Source: Ruminococcus sp. (GTDB lineage Bacteria > Bacillota > Clostridia > Oscillospirales > Ruminococcaceae). Taken from it: DNA of 7,463 nt. The stretch lies in contig JAIDNR010000342.1 of NCBI GenBank assembly GCA_029063695.1, positions 1-7,463 on the forward strand. Direction: 5' to 3'. The position numbers and the translations under genes were made by a program. The notes under the pieces are model-generated. The model was not told where the DNA came from and searched no databases. It was given only the letters and a program-made list of their open reading frames with translations. How positions within the stretch are numbered: the first letter of the stretch is position 1; each line of letters opens with the position of its first letter. Positions 1 to 6,918 of the stretch are shown piece after piece.

Positions 1-40
1 GTATATACTAAATCAAATCCATTAGAAATGATTAAATATA

Positions 41-2758
41 TCATTTATTAATCAATTCTCGTCTCATCATGCAAAGATCGAATACATCAAGCTGATTATC
101 CTCACATAAGTCGCCGGCTTTCCAGTCAGCAAGTTTTGTATTTGGAACAGCAAGCAGCCATTTCTGAAGCAATACTAAATCTGCTGCCGAAAATTCACCG
201 TCTGCATTGACATCACCAATAACTTTTTTGTCTGGAACCGCAGGTTCAAGAATAAACTTTTGTCCGATGCCGCCCCAATATTCCCATTGACAGAGATTTG
301 CACCAGATTCAAGGCTTATCTCATAAACATCTACACAGGAAGTTCCTCCGGAAACCTCGGTCAGAAGCGAATAGCTGCCGTCTTTATTGCAGTTCAGACG
401 GAATTGCTGCGAAACATTTCCTGTCAATTTTTCAAGCTGTATATTTGCACCGTTATCTGCAGTACTGTTTTCTACTGTCAATGCCAGTCCTTCTGCATTA
501 GTAACAGTGTACAAACCGTTTGTCAGTTTTGTAAGTGTCCATACAGTGCTTTCTCCCTGTTCCGCATTATCACCGCTTGCAGCTATGTACAAACCGCTGT
601 TTACATTGCGAATCGTGCAGGTCGTGTCGGTAACACTCGGATGCACTGGTTCAATCTTCCAAAGCTGACAATCATACGCATTATAGGCGAACTGGTTGAC
701 ATTGCCACCATTCTTCGTTGACCATTCGTAAACATCGAGTCCTACCTTGCCACCGGAGCATTTTGAAACAATGCCATAGTAACTGCCGCTTTTTTCCAGC
801 TTAAATAACTGATTGTCCTCACCTGTGTAATTCTGCAATTCCACATTAATACCATCATTTGCGGAATTTTCTGCAACTGCCACGCATTTTGATTCATCGC
901 CAAGTGAAACTATTTTGAACCATGTATCATCGACAGAAACTAATCGCCACTGCTGTGCCCATGATTTATTGAAATCCCACTGCTGAATATTAGTACCGTC
1001 TATCAATTTACCTTCTGTAATATCCAGAGAAAGCCCACTGTTTTTGTTACTGATGAAATAAGTCACACCGCTAAGCATATCTGTACCGCTTAAAGTAACA
1101 GACGCACTGCCTCCTTGAATCGTATCCGGCGCCATGACAAGTTCCGCATTGGAATTGGTATAATCTGATAAAGAAACCCTTTCCGTTCCAGTATAAGGTT
1201 TATTCTGTACACCCCAGATAGTCTGGTTATTACTGCCAACGGCTGTGAAAGACATCACTTTTGTTCCTTTTTCATTTTTTGAAGCAATAAAGTAACCATT
1301 ATAAATCTGATTTCCGATTTTCAGAGTTGCCGCTGCACTATCCGTTGCCTGCTCCCAAGTACCGGTTACACTTCCCGAAATGGTATGGTCGGCATTCAGC
1401 TTGATATTGACATAATTAATGATAACGCCGTCTGTGGCATTGCCATGATTGATAAATTCATAATCGCCAACAATATCAGATTCCTCATATCCGCATTCGG
1501 AAAGCATATCTCCCGAATATTCAAACGGTGTCACAACAGGCCAGCCGTCTTCATTGAAGAACATTTCACGTACACGCACTTCATGATATTCTGTTTTATC
1601 ATCAAAACGAGCATGATTGAACATATACCAACGTCCGTCGTCATCACGAAGCACGGAGTTGTGACCGCAAGCCATGTACGCTGTATTCAATGTACTGAAT
1701 TTGTAATTGCCCATAACCTTGAGTCCAACGCTGTCAAGGTTGGTATCAGGATTCAGTACAGCAGGCTGTCCTGCGGCATCAAAAAACGGTCCTGTAGGGC
1801 TTGTAGAACGTGAAATACGCATATTATAACCCTCTTCTGACAGCAGACCGCCATATGTTGTCCAAAGATAATAATAACCGTTATCAGCGTTATATTCTAT
1901 AAACGGTCCTTCGCCTGATTTGAAATAGCCGCCTGCAATTTTTGTACCAAAATAGCTGTCAACCATTCTGCCGTCAGCTGTTTTTCCCGTCTTGGGGTGA
2001 ATACATTTACCTGTGGCAGGGTCTATCTCCAGTGTAAAGATACCTCCCGACCATGAACCATATACCATATATATTTTTCCGTTTGTATCATAGTAAATTG
2101 TCGGGTCAATGGCATTTGGATAGAGATAGTTATTATAATTATGATTGTTAAACCAATCATTGTTGTAAGTCACTTCTCCTGCGGCAATCAGTTCATCAAT
2201 ATTGGTCGATGTAAACTTTCGGTTGACATTTTTAGTTGAACTTGTTGCATAGCTGTCATTGTCGGTAAAGCCGGAATAGATGAGCGTATCAACAAAAGTA
2301 TACGGTCCCTCTATCTTCTGTGCAGTGGCATAGCAGATAACAGAACGCATATAGGTCGATGAAGTACAGAAATACATCACATAAGCACCCTTTGAGCCGT
2401 CCGGGTTGATGTAGTCCGGATTCCAGATAACGTCAGGCGCCCAGACAGCAAATCCGTCTTTACAATCCTCCAGATTCTCGCCAGCCCATGCAAATGCCTT
2501 TGAGAGATTTTTTGACAGATCACCAAATTCCACGTTATTTTGTGTTGCATAACCATTAGTGAAAGTTTTCCAATTAATAAGATCATTGGACTTTGCGGCA
2601 TCAATGTGCGAACCGAAAACATAATATGTATCACCCTCCTTAATAATAGAAGGGTCATGGACAGATACTCGTGTTCCGGCAGCGGTTGCCGAAAAATTCA
2701 TACTGGTAAATGCAATTCCGACAGATAGTAAAGCAGCAAGCGCCCTATGCTTTTTCAT
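41..2758 (-). CDS. Secreted GH43 arabinanase-like hydrolase with two ricin-type modules and a type I dockerin
   Basis: This 905-residue enzyme probably cleaves arabinan or arabinoxylan side chains outside the cell, docked on a cellulosome. Residues 1-27 form a signal peptide (basic start, hydrophobic core, cleavage near ATAA/G). The five-bladed GH43 domain spans about 30-415. D35 in VHDPS fits the general base, D218 in AIDPT the pKa modulator, and E283 in SGEGP the general acid; H366 in CGHNS matches the metal-site histidine of arabinanases. Residues about 424-525 resemble the GH43_C beta domain of two-domain endo-1,5-alpha-L-arabinanases. Two beta-trefoils follow (about 564-703 and 711-838) with QxW/QxF signatures at 602-604, 650-652, 698-700, 784-786 and 833-835. 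The dockerin (about 846-903) has calcium loops at D849-D860 and D883-D894; the second has C885 where Asn/Asp is usual. The start follows AAAAGGAGG with an 8-nt spacer. Exact substrate is uncertain; arabinofuranosidase or xylosidase activity is possible. Confidence 0.9.
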   Translation of the reverse strand: MKKHRALAALLSVGIAFTSMNFSATAAGTRVSVHDPSIIKEGDTYYVFGSHIDAAKSNDLINWKTFTNGYATQNNVEFGDLSKNLSKAFAWAGENLEDCKDGFAVWAPDVIWNPDYINPDGSKGAYVMYFCTSSTYMRSVICYATAQKIEGPYTFVDTLIYSGFTDNDSYATSSTKNVNRKFTSTNIDELIAAGEVTYNNDWFNNHNYNNYLYPNAIDPTIYYDTNGKIYMVYGSWSGGIFTLEIDPATGKCIHPKTGKTADGRMVDSYFGTKIAGGYFKSGEGPFIEYNADNGYYYLWTTYGGLLSEEGYNMRISRSTSPTGPFFDAAGQPAVLNPDTNLDSVGLKVMGNYKFSTLNTAYMACGHNSVLRDDDGRWYMFNHARFDDKTEYHEVRVREMFFNEDGWPVVTPFEYSGDMLSECGYEESDIVGDYEFINHGNATDGVIINYVNIKLNADHTISGSVTGTWEQATDSAAATLKIGNQIYNGYFIASKNEKGTKVMSFTAVGSNNQTIWGVQNKPYTGTERVSLSDYTNSNAELVMAPDTIQGGSASVTLSGTDMLSGVTYFISNKNSGLSLDITEGKLIDGTNIQQWDFNKSWAQQWRLVSVDDTWFKIVSLGDESKCVAVAENSANDGINVELQNYTGEDNQLFKLEKSGSYYGIVSKCSGGKVGLDVYEWSTKNGGNVNQFAYNAYDCQLWKIEPVHPSVTDTTCTIRNVNSGLYIAASGDNAEQGESTVWTLTKLTNGLYTVTNAEGLALTVENSTADNGANIQLEKLTGNVSQQFRLNCNKDGSYSLLTEVSGGTSCVDVYEISLESGANLCQWEYWGGIGQKFILEPAVPDKKVIGDVNADGEFSAADLVLLQKWLLAVPNTKLADWKAGDLCEDNQLDVFDLCMMRRELINK

Positions 2759-2794
2759 AATATTAACCTCCTTTTAAATTATCAAGCTATACTT

Positions 2795-2823
2795 ATTATA
2801 CAAAAAACATACAGCAAAGTAAA
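2795..2823 (-). promoter_or_regulatory. Sigma-A-type promoter of the GH43 gene
   Basis: Read on the minus strand, a -35 box TTTACT (2818-2823) is followed after exactly 17 bp by a perfect -10 box TATAAT (2795-2800). Transcription would start near 2788, leaving a leader of about 30 nt that contains the ribosome binding site AAAAGGAGG (2767-2775). The -35 matches consensus at four of six positions, so the promoter could depend on an activator such as the adjacent AraC-type regulator. That dependence is inference. Confidence 0.65.
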
Positions 2824-2854
2824 TAACATTTCAGCTTATTTTTCTTACATTTTA

Positions 2855-2887
2855 GACCATTCCGAAAAAGATATGTCAGAAATGGTC
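2855..2887. repeat. Inverted repeat GACCATT-N19-AATGGTC upstream of the GH43 promoter
   Basis: Perfect 7-bp arms (2855-2861 and 2881-2887) flank a 19-nt spacer. The repeat overlaps the stop codon of the upstream regulator gene and lies about 30 bp upstream of the GH43 -35 box. Neither strand has a convincing T-run after the stem, so it is a poor intrinsic terminator. Its position suits an activator-binding site, but a 7-bp repeat with a long spacer can arise by chance. Confidence 0.3.
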
Positions 2888-5096
2888 ATTTTGTAAATTG
2901 TTTTCTGTACTGTGTCGGTGTAATACCGATCTTATCTTTAAATTGACGCATAAAATGTGTTTCAGATTTATAACCGCATTCCATAGCGATTTCTGTAACA
3001 CGCATATGCGTATGTGCCAGAAACTGCTTTGCCTTTTCGATTCTTGCTTCAATAAGATCATCGATAATACTGATCTGAAACATTTCTTTGTAAAGTCTCT
3101 TCAGGTGACTCCGGCTTATGCCGATTTTCTTTGTGATCTCATCAATGCTCCATTCGTTCTGTGGTGCTGTCTGCATTTCCCGACGCAAAATCCGCAGCTG
3201 ATTCTTGTAGTCAACATATTGCTTTTCAAGAGCGTATATATGCTGATTGGCTGCTTGTATCGCCTGTTCTATCTCTTCTTCGATTTCATCTATTTTTTCG
3301 CATTTCAGCCGCTTTACATAAGGAATGATCTGCGGTGGACGAATGCCGTTGACAAGCAAAGTGTTCAGGTTTTCCTCAATTCTGAATTGTATATCATTCT
3401 TTATAGATTCAATTGAATCCTGACACGGTATCAGAACGGCAAATATCTCCTCATGTATCCGTGCAAGAACGGCTTGTGTATCTAATACTTTTTTTAAACT
3501 ATCAGAAAGGATAGTGATATCATATTCTGAGGAGATCTTACCTACATAAGTCAGGAGCAGCAAGATTGGAGTTTTATGATTATTTCTGCATATGTGCAGA
3601 AAATCAGGAAATTGTTCTTCCAGTCCACGTCGGTTATACAATCCTGTCAAAGGGTCACGTACCGACAATAGCTCCATTTTCTGGTGAATATATTCTCTGT
3701 ATTGCTTCTTTTGCAGTATATTCAGACCATTTGCCAGTGCGTCACACCAATTAATATAAGAGATATCCATATGTATATCAGAAACTTTTTGATATGCAGA
3801 TGAAATATATCCCAAAATTTGTCCTTCATAATGCAGAGATGTTAAGACAATCAGCTTTGGAGAGTGCGTTACTGCAAGAGCAGGAATAATCTGCTGTGTA
3901 GGAAATAACTGCCTTTCGGTATCAGATTCGTTACGGCGTCTTGAAAGTACAAGATGCATATTATCAGAATACCCTAACTGCCGGTATAATTCCGGATTCT
4001 CAAAATCCATTCTCCAATCCTCGCAAAGACATACATCAAGCCATTTCCAACCGAAAAGAACGTGTGTGATTTGACTTGCATTGTGCATCCAGTCCTCAAT
4101 GCTTTGTACATTTGACATTGATCCTATCACATTTGTTGCCATAAAATTCTTTTTTTCGATCTCATACATGATCTGTTCACGAAGATGTGTATCATACATA
4201 TAGGAATTAACGTTTTGTGCGGTGGTATGATTTATACAGCCGCAGCTTTTTCCAACTACAATATGCTGCTTTAAATCAGAGGTCTGACATGGCTTATGAA
4301 AAATCATCTCATATAATCGACATACTGCATCTGCTCCGAATTGTCTGTCACGGCCGGTCACGGTAGTAATGGAATTGATAAAAGCTGCCACTCCTCCGTC
4401 ATAACCTGTAACCAAAATATCTTCCGGAACTTGCACTCCATGTTCTCTCAGTCTGTCTATTAATGCACCAGCCATTACATCACTGGCACAAACTATGCCA
4501 TCAGGCATTTCAAGTTCTCCTGATGCAATAGAATCAGCTATTTGTTCAGGTACGATTGTCCAGAAATAGCCATAAAAAATATCGCTTTTTCTTACCTTCA
4601 GACCTGCTTCCTGCATTGCATCATTAAATCCTGCAAGTCTTTCTTCTGAGTGCGTCATATGCGGTGTACCTGTGATACAATAGATACGCCTGCATCCATG
4701 CACACAAATCAGATGTCGGGTGATCTCATACATACTTTTTCGCTGTTCTACCTGCATAAAAGGGATTATACTCTGCTCATTGCCCAATGAAAGACAAGGC
4801 ACGCCTGTCTGAAGCAGATAATCGAAAATCTTATTAATTAAGGGCTTGTTACGAAAATATTCTGCTGCAAACAAAATACCATCCAGTTTTACTTTGCAGA
4901 TTAATGTATATATATTTTCAAGTGCATGAATATAATTATCCTGTTGATGTTCGATATAAGAATTAAATATACCTGTAAAGCAAATCACATCAAGACCAAC
5001 CATTTCTGCTTGCTGATGTACGCCTTGTATCAGCTCATAATCCAACGGATCAATTATCTCTGGCATAATAAGACCTATCTTTCCGATACTGTCCAT
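2886..5096 (-). CDS. Hybrid regulator: LacI-type sensor, degenerate GGDEF domain, C-terminal AraC-type HTH
   Basis: This is a 736-residue cytoplasmic transcription factor without signal peptide or membrane segments. Residues about 5-285 match the periplasmic-binding-protein fold of LacI/GalR regulators; PDGIVCASDVMAG (198-210) and VPEDILVTGYDGG (223-235) are typical. There is no N-terminal LacI helix-turn-helix. After the SCGC element (284-287) comes an unassigned region (about 290-460), then a GGDEF-like domain starting at DPLTGLYNRR (481-490). It looks inactive: the metal-binding DxD is replaced by T516/V518, and the GGDEF signature reads HEEIF (548-552). A probable coiled coil (about 600-640) leads to an AraC-family domain (about 645-736) with both helix-turn-helices, ending in GITPTQYRKQF. 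AAAAGGAGA about 6 nt upstream fixes the start. It lies directly upstream of the GH43 gene on the same strand, so control of that gene in response to a sugar is likely but inferred. Its own promoter is unclear; only a weak TTAAAT-16-TATATA (5137-5164) was seen. Confidence 0.88.
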   Translation of the reverse strand: MDSIGKIGLIMPEIIDPLDYELIQGVHQQAEMVGLDVICFTGIFNSYIEHQQDNYIHALENIYTLICKVKLDGILFAAEYFRNKPLINKIFDYLLQTGVPCLSLGNEQSIIPFMQVEQRKSMYEITRHLICVHGCRRIYCITGTPHMTHSEERLAGFNDAMQEAGLKVRKSDIFYGYFWTIVPEQIADSIASGELEMPDGIVCASDVMAGALIDRLREHGVQVPEDILVTGYDGGVAAFINSITTVTGRDRQFGADAVCRLYEMIFHKPCQTSDLKQHIVVGKSCGCINHTTAQNVNSYMYDTHLREQIMYEIEKKNFMATNVIGSMSNVQSIEDWMHNASQITHVLFGWKWLDVCLCEDWRMDFENPELYRQLGYSDNMHLVLSRRRNESDTERQLFPTQQIIPALAVTHSPKLIVLTSLHYEGQILGYISSAYQKVSDIHMDISYINWCDALANGLNILQKKQYREYIHQKMELLSVRDPLTGLYNRRGLEEQFPDFLHICRNNHKTPILLLLTYVGKISSEYDITILSDSLKKVLDTQAVLARIHEEIFAVLIPCQDSIESIKNDIQFRIEENLNTLLVNGIRPPQIIPYVKRLKCEKIDEIEEEIEQAIQAANQHIYALEKQYVDYKNQLRILRREMQTAPQNEWSIDEITKKIGISRSHLKRLYKEMFQISIIDDLIEARIEKAKQFLAHTHMRVTEIAMECGYKSETHFMRQFKDKIGITPTQYRKQFTK

Positions 5097-5191
5097 AATG
5101 TTCTCCTTTTAATCAATACCCATTTTCTGTTTTCGTTATATACATGTTATTTATAATTATTTAATTCAGTAAAATTGGTATAACATTACAA

Positions 5192-5533
5192 TTAAGACTG
5201 TCTGTTTTCCTCTCCCCAAGTACACATCTGGTCAAGAATTGGTATTAAGGACTTTCCTCGCTCAGTATGATTATATTCCACTTTTGGCAGTATTTGCGAA
5301 TACTCCTTCTGGTGAATAAGTCCGTCAGATTTAAGCTCTTTCAGATTATGTCTAAATGTTTTATAAGAAATATTGCCTATATATTTTTTCATATTATTAA
5401 ATCGAACAATGCCGAAATTCATAAGGGTATAGAGATAGAGTATCGTCATTTTGTATTTACCGTTTATCAGCGATAAAGTATAGCTAAAGCCTGTGGTCTC
5501 AAGAGTTTCGTTTGTGATACAGCGTTCTAACAT
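5192..5533 (-). CDS. HxlR-family winged-helix transcriptional regulator
   Basis: From the chosen start this is a 113-residue DNA-binding protein of the HxlR/DUF24 family, usually dimeric repressors of redox or detoxification genes. Family hallmarks are SYTLSLINGKYKMTILY near the start, RFNNMKKYIGNISYKTF followed by LKELKSDGLI (recognition helix and wing entry), and PKVEYNHTERGKSLIPILD with CTWGEE at the end. Cys5 lies in the N-terminal arm, where some members carry the redox-sensing cysteine. The frame is open to 5632, but that start overlaps the -35 box, so it cannot be used from the promoter found here. ATG at 5584 would leave only a very short leader; ATG at 5533 gives the normal family length and has AAAGAAGAA upstream. 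The divergent neighbour is a decayed NAD(P)-binding oxidoreductase, a typical HxlR partner. Confidence 0.85.
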   Translation of the reverse strand: MLERCITNETLETTGFSYTLSLINGKYKMTILYLYTLMNFGIVRFNNMKKYIGNISYKTFRHNLKELKSDGLIHQKEYSQILPKVEYNHTERGKSLIPILDQMCTWGEENRQS

Positions 5534-5583
5534 TTTACATTCTTCTTTAGGTAAGTATATAACCTCAATGTGCGTACTTAACA

Positions 5584-5611
5584 TTGAATTTCTTTGTGCT
5601 ATAATTATAAT
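5584..5611 (+). promoter_or_regulatory. Promoter remaining upstream of the decayed oxidoreductase gene
   Basis: On the plus strand, TTGAAT (5584-5589) and a perfect TATAAT (5606-5611) are separated by 16 bp. Transcription would begin near 5618, about 20 nt before the intact ribosome binding site GGAGG (5638-5642). The -10 overlaps that of the opposing hxlR promoter, so the two would compete for polymerase. It may still drive transcription of the pseudogene. Confidence 0.5.
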
Positions 5612-5632
5612 ACAAGTTGACGAAAAAGTCAA
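5604..5632 (-). promoter_or_regulatory. Sigma-A-type promoter of the hxlR-family gene
   Basis: On the minus strand, TTGACT (5627-5632; five of six consensus positions) is followed after 17 bp by a perfect TATAAT (5604-5609). The predicted start is near 5597. This is the best promoter match in the window, and it rules out the longest reading frame start at 5632. Confidence 0.75.
5617..5632. promoter_or_regulatory. Candidate HxlR operator, TTGAC-N6-GTCAA
   Basis: Perfect 5-bp inverted arms (5617-5621 and 5628-5632) are separated by six bases. The repeat covers the hxlR -35 box and begins at the predicted transcription start of the opposing gene, so one bound dimer could block both promoters. 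Arm length is short, and part of the match is forced by the -35 consensus itself. Confidence 0.4.
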
Positions 5633-5648
5633 TCTATGGAGGTGCTTT

Positions 5649-6044
5649 ATAAAAATTTTTATTGCCGTAACAGGCAGAGTTGCAAAATATGTGATCGAAA
5701 AGCTGACGACGGCAGGACATACGGTTTATTTCGTTTCTTGTCACCCCCGATAACATTGTGAAAACAGATAATTGCAAGTTTGTCTTTTTTGACCTTCATG
5801 CTGAAAGAAATGAGATAGAAGGTTTTGATGCTATATATTTCCTTGCAGGCTCACGGAGCAAAGATCTTTTATAGACCGATACTTTTGGTGCTGTGAAACT
5901 TATGCAGGCTTTGTAAAATGCAGGGATAAAGCGCTTTATTATGCTCAATTCTATTTTCGCTCTTGAATCTGAACGGTGGGCACAAGAACAATATTTACAG
6001 AAAATTACAAATATAATATCGCAAAGTTTTTTGCCGATGATTAC
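5649..6044 (+). pseudogene. Decayed NmrA-like/atypical SDR NAD(P)-binding oxidoreductase, 3' truncated
   Basis: The conceptual protein begins KIFIAVTGRVAKYVIEKL and continues after a frame change with PDNIVKTDNCKFVFFDLHAE, GFDAIYFLAGSRSKDLL, TDTFGAVKLMQA, NAGIKRFIMLNSIFALE and YNIAKFFADDY. That is the Rossmann N-terminal half of a NAD(P)H-binding NmrA-like protein of the kind that often accompanies HxlR regulators. Lesions: the start is ATA (5649) six bases after an intact GGAGG; the glycine-rich loop is short by about one residue and its last Gly is Ala; an extra base in the C5 run (5744-5748) shifts the frame; stops TAG (5872-5874) and TAA (5914-5916) interrupt it; a one-base loss near 6010 shifts it again. 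Similarity ends near 6044, about halfway along a usual member. The gene is not functional. Reference residues are from memory of the family, not an alignment. Confidence 0.8.
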
Positions 6045-6213
6045 AAAACTTTTGAAACGCACGAGGAGCAGGGCAAGAAAAACGATGAATATAGAGCGGT
6101 CAAGCAAAAGTCTGATAACCTGTCTAAGGGAAGGAAGGAGATCGAAGCATATCTTAAAAAATGAGCATATGGTCAGTCAGCAGAAAAAAAGGAAACAGAA
6201 TGATTTGGAGTGA
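6045..6213 (+). pseudogene. Fragment of unrelated lysine-rich coding sequence, possibly a relaxase/mobilisation protein tail
   Basis: In the same frame as the end of the oxidoreductase remnant, the protein text changes to a charged helical sequence. It contains HEEQGKKNDEYRAVKQKSD and NLSKGRKEIEAYLK, then stops at TGA (6162-6164). If one base of the A6 run (6156-6161) is ignored, it continues as NEHMVSQQKKRKQNDLE to a stop at 6211-6213. A short helical, lysine-rich end of this style (EY...LKxxxxxLxxARxxIExYL plus a basic tail) resembles the C-terminus of relaxases from Firmicute conjugative elements. That assignment is from memory and weak. There is no start codon or ribosome binding site of its own. 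It is probably a leftover of a mobile element insertion or deletion that truncated the oxidoreductase. Confidence 0.4.
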
Positions 6214-6285
6214 CCGTGCTGCATTGTCCCTCAGACGAAAGAAAAAGATTTTGTACGGCTTGTTGAGGTTATCTTATTTCCTGAA

Positions 6286-6308
6286 CAAAGCGCTCAGAGA
6301 GCGCTTTG
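6286..6308. terminator. Perfect 10-bp hairpin, possible terminator
   Basis: CAAAGCGCTC and GAGCGCTTTG form a perfect 10-bp stem around the loop AGA. It lies between the plus-strand gene remnants and the end of the minus-strand tetR-like gene. On the plus strand it is followed seven bases later only by a TTTT, and on the minus strand there is no T-run. It is therefore an imperfect intrinsic terminator, perhaps serving the lost plus-strand gene. The rest of 6214-6371 shows nothing recognisable. Confidence 0.5.
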
Positions 6309-6371
6309 AGCCGCTTTTAATATAAACGATAAGCTGTTGCTAAGTTAGTCCCTCTAAGAGCATAATATTCC

Positions 6372-6893
6372 TCACAAATTCAACTTTTCCGAAAGCTCTC
6401 CCAGCGTTTCAATCACAAGCTCATCGGAGCAAGTTCTGTTCTCATTGAAAGCATAATATCCTCCGAAAACGCTGTATGTTAGCATGATCTTCAGCCTGTC
6501 ATCATTTGTAAGCTCAGGATGCTTATCATTTAGCTGAGAAATAATAGTAGAGAGTATCTTTTTCGGCAATTCCTGTGTTCGGCTGCCTGAGAAAATAGTT
6601 AAGATCAAAGGTTGCCTTGAAGTATACAAGACAGCAAGTTGTTTCGGTAGACTTGCAGGCTCTCGCATCAAATCGTCTACATCTATCCCGTTTATGATCT
6701 GGGCTGTGATCTCGCTCTCAATCTTGTCCGACAAATCGTAAATATCGAGATAATGTGCGTAGAATGTGGATTTGTTGATATTTGCAAGCTCACAAAGCTC
6801 TTTTACGCTGATACGCTCCAACGGCTTCTTAGCCCGTAGTTCAATGAAAGCATTGAATATTCCGTGTCTCGTTTTTTCTATTCTCTTATCCAT
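6372..6893 (-). CDS. TetR/AcrR-family transcriptional regulator
   Basis: From the chosen start this is a 173-residue protein with the classic TetR N-terminal DNA-binding domain. RIEKTRHGIFNAFIEL forms helix 1, ISVKELCELANINKSTFYAHY (28-48) is the helix-turn-helix with the family's K/S-TFYxHY signature, and a helical ligand or dimer domain follows, ending GELSEKLNL. The C-terminal half is short, as in AcrR-like regulators related to DhaS, and does not reveal the ligand. The frame stays open to 7001, but that start overlaps the -35 box of its own promoter. ATG at 6893 is preceded by GGGG about six bases upstream and puts the start just before helix 1, as is normal. It is divergent from glgB with overlapping promoters, so it may regulate itself and glycogen branching enzyme; that is inference from position. 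Confidence 0.88.
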   Translation of the reverse strand: MDKRIEKTRHGIFNAFIELRAKKPLERISVKELCELANINKSTFYAHYLDIYDLSDKIESEITAQIINGIDVDDLMREPASLPKQLAVLYTSRQPLILTIFSGSRTQELPKKILSTIISQLNDKHPELTNDDRLKIMLTYSVFGGYYAFNENRTCSDELVIETLGELSEKLNL

Positions 6894-6918
6894 AATTACC
6901 CCACTATTTTCTGAATTG

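Noticed and set aside
26..46. AAATGAT-N7-ATCATTT inverted repeat spanning the GH43 stop codon, as a terminator
   Set aside because: The stem is only 7 bp and almost all A/T, with no T-run after it on the minus strand. It is too weak to call; the true terminator may lie beyond position 1.
260..721. Plus-strand open frame inside the GH43 gene
   Set aside because: It is antisense to the ricin-module coding region, has no ribosome binding site, and its Cys/Ile-rich text resembles no family. The same holds for 298-501, 387-668, 1385-1813 and 2540-2728.
2377..2658. Minus-strand open frame overlapping the GH43 gene in another frame
   Set aside because: It is a shadow of the catalytic domain coding sequence with no start signal of its own.
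2898..3416. Plus-strand open frame opposite the AraC domain, plus 2876-3061, 3566-3754 and 4926-5156
   Set aside because: All are shadows of the regulator gene, which has clear domain homology and a strong ribosome binding site.
5137..5164. TTAAAT-16-TATATA as promoter of the hybrid regulator
   Set aside because: The -35 matches at only three positions and the region is uniformly AT-rich, so such matches are expected by chance. The regulator may also be read through from hxlR, as no terminator is seen between them.
5534..5632. N-terminal extension of the HxlR protein to the longest possible start
   Set aside because: The ATG at 5632 lies in the -35 box of the best promoter, and the extra residues have no counterpart in the family.
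5796..6107. Minus-strand open frame opposite the oxidoreductase remnant
   Set aside because: The plus strand shows recognisable protein homology across lesions; the minus frame has no ribosome binding site or family features.
6214..6309. Short plus-strand frame reading KEKDFVRLVEVILFPEQSAQRAL after the relaxase-like tail
   Set aside because: It has no start codon, is not similar to anything I recognise, and ends inside the hairpin. It might be more element debris but cannot be supported.
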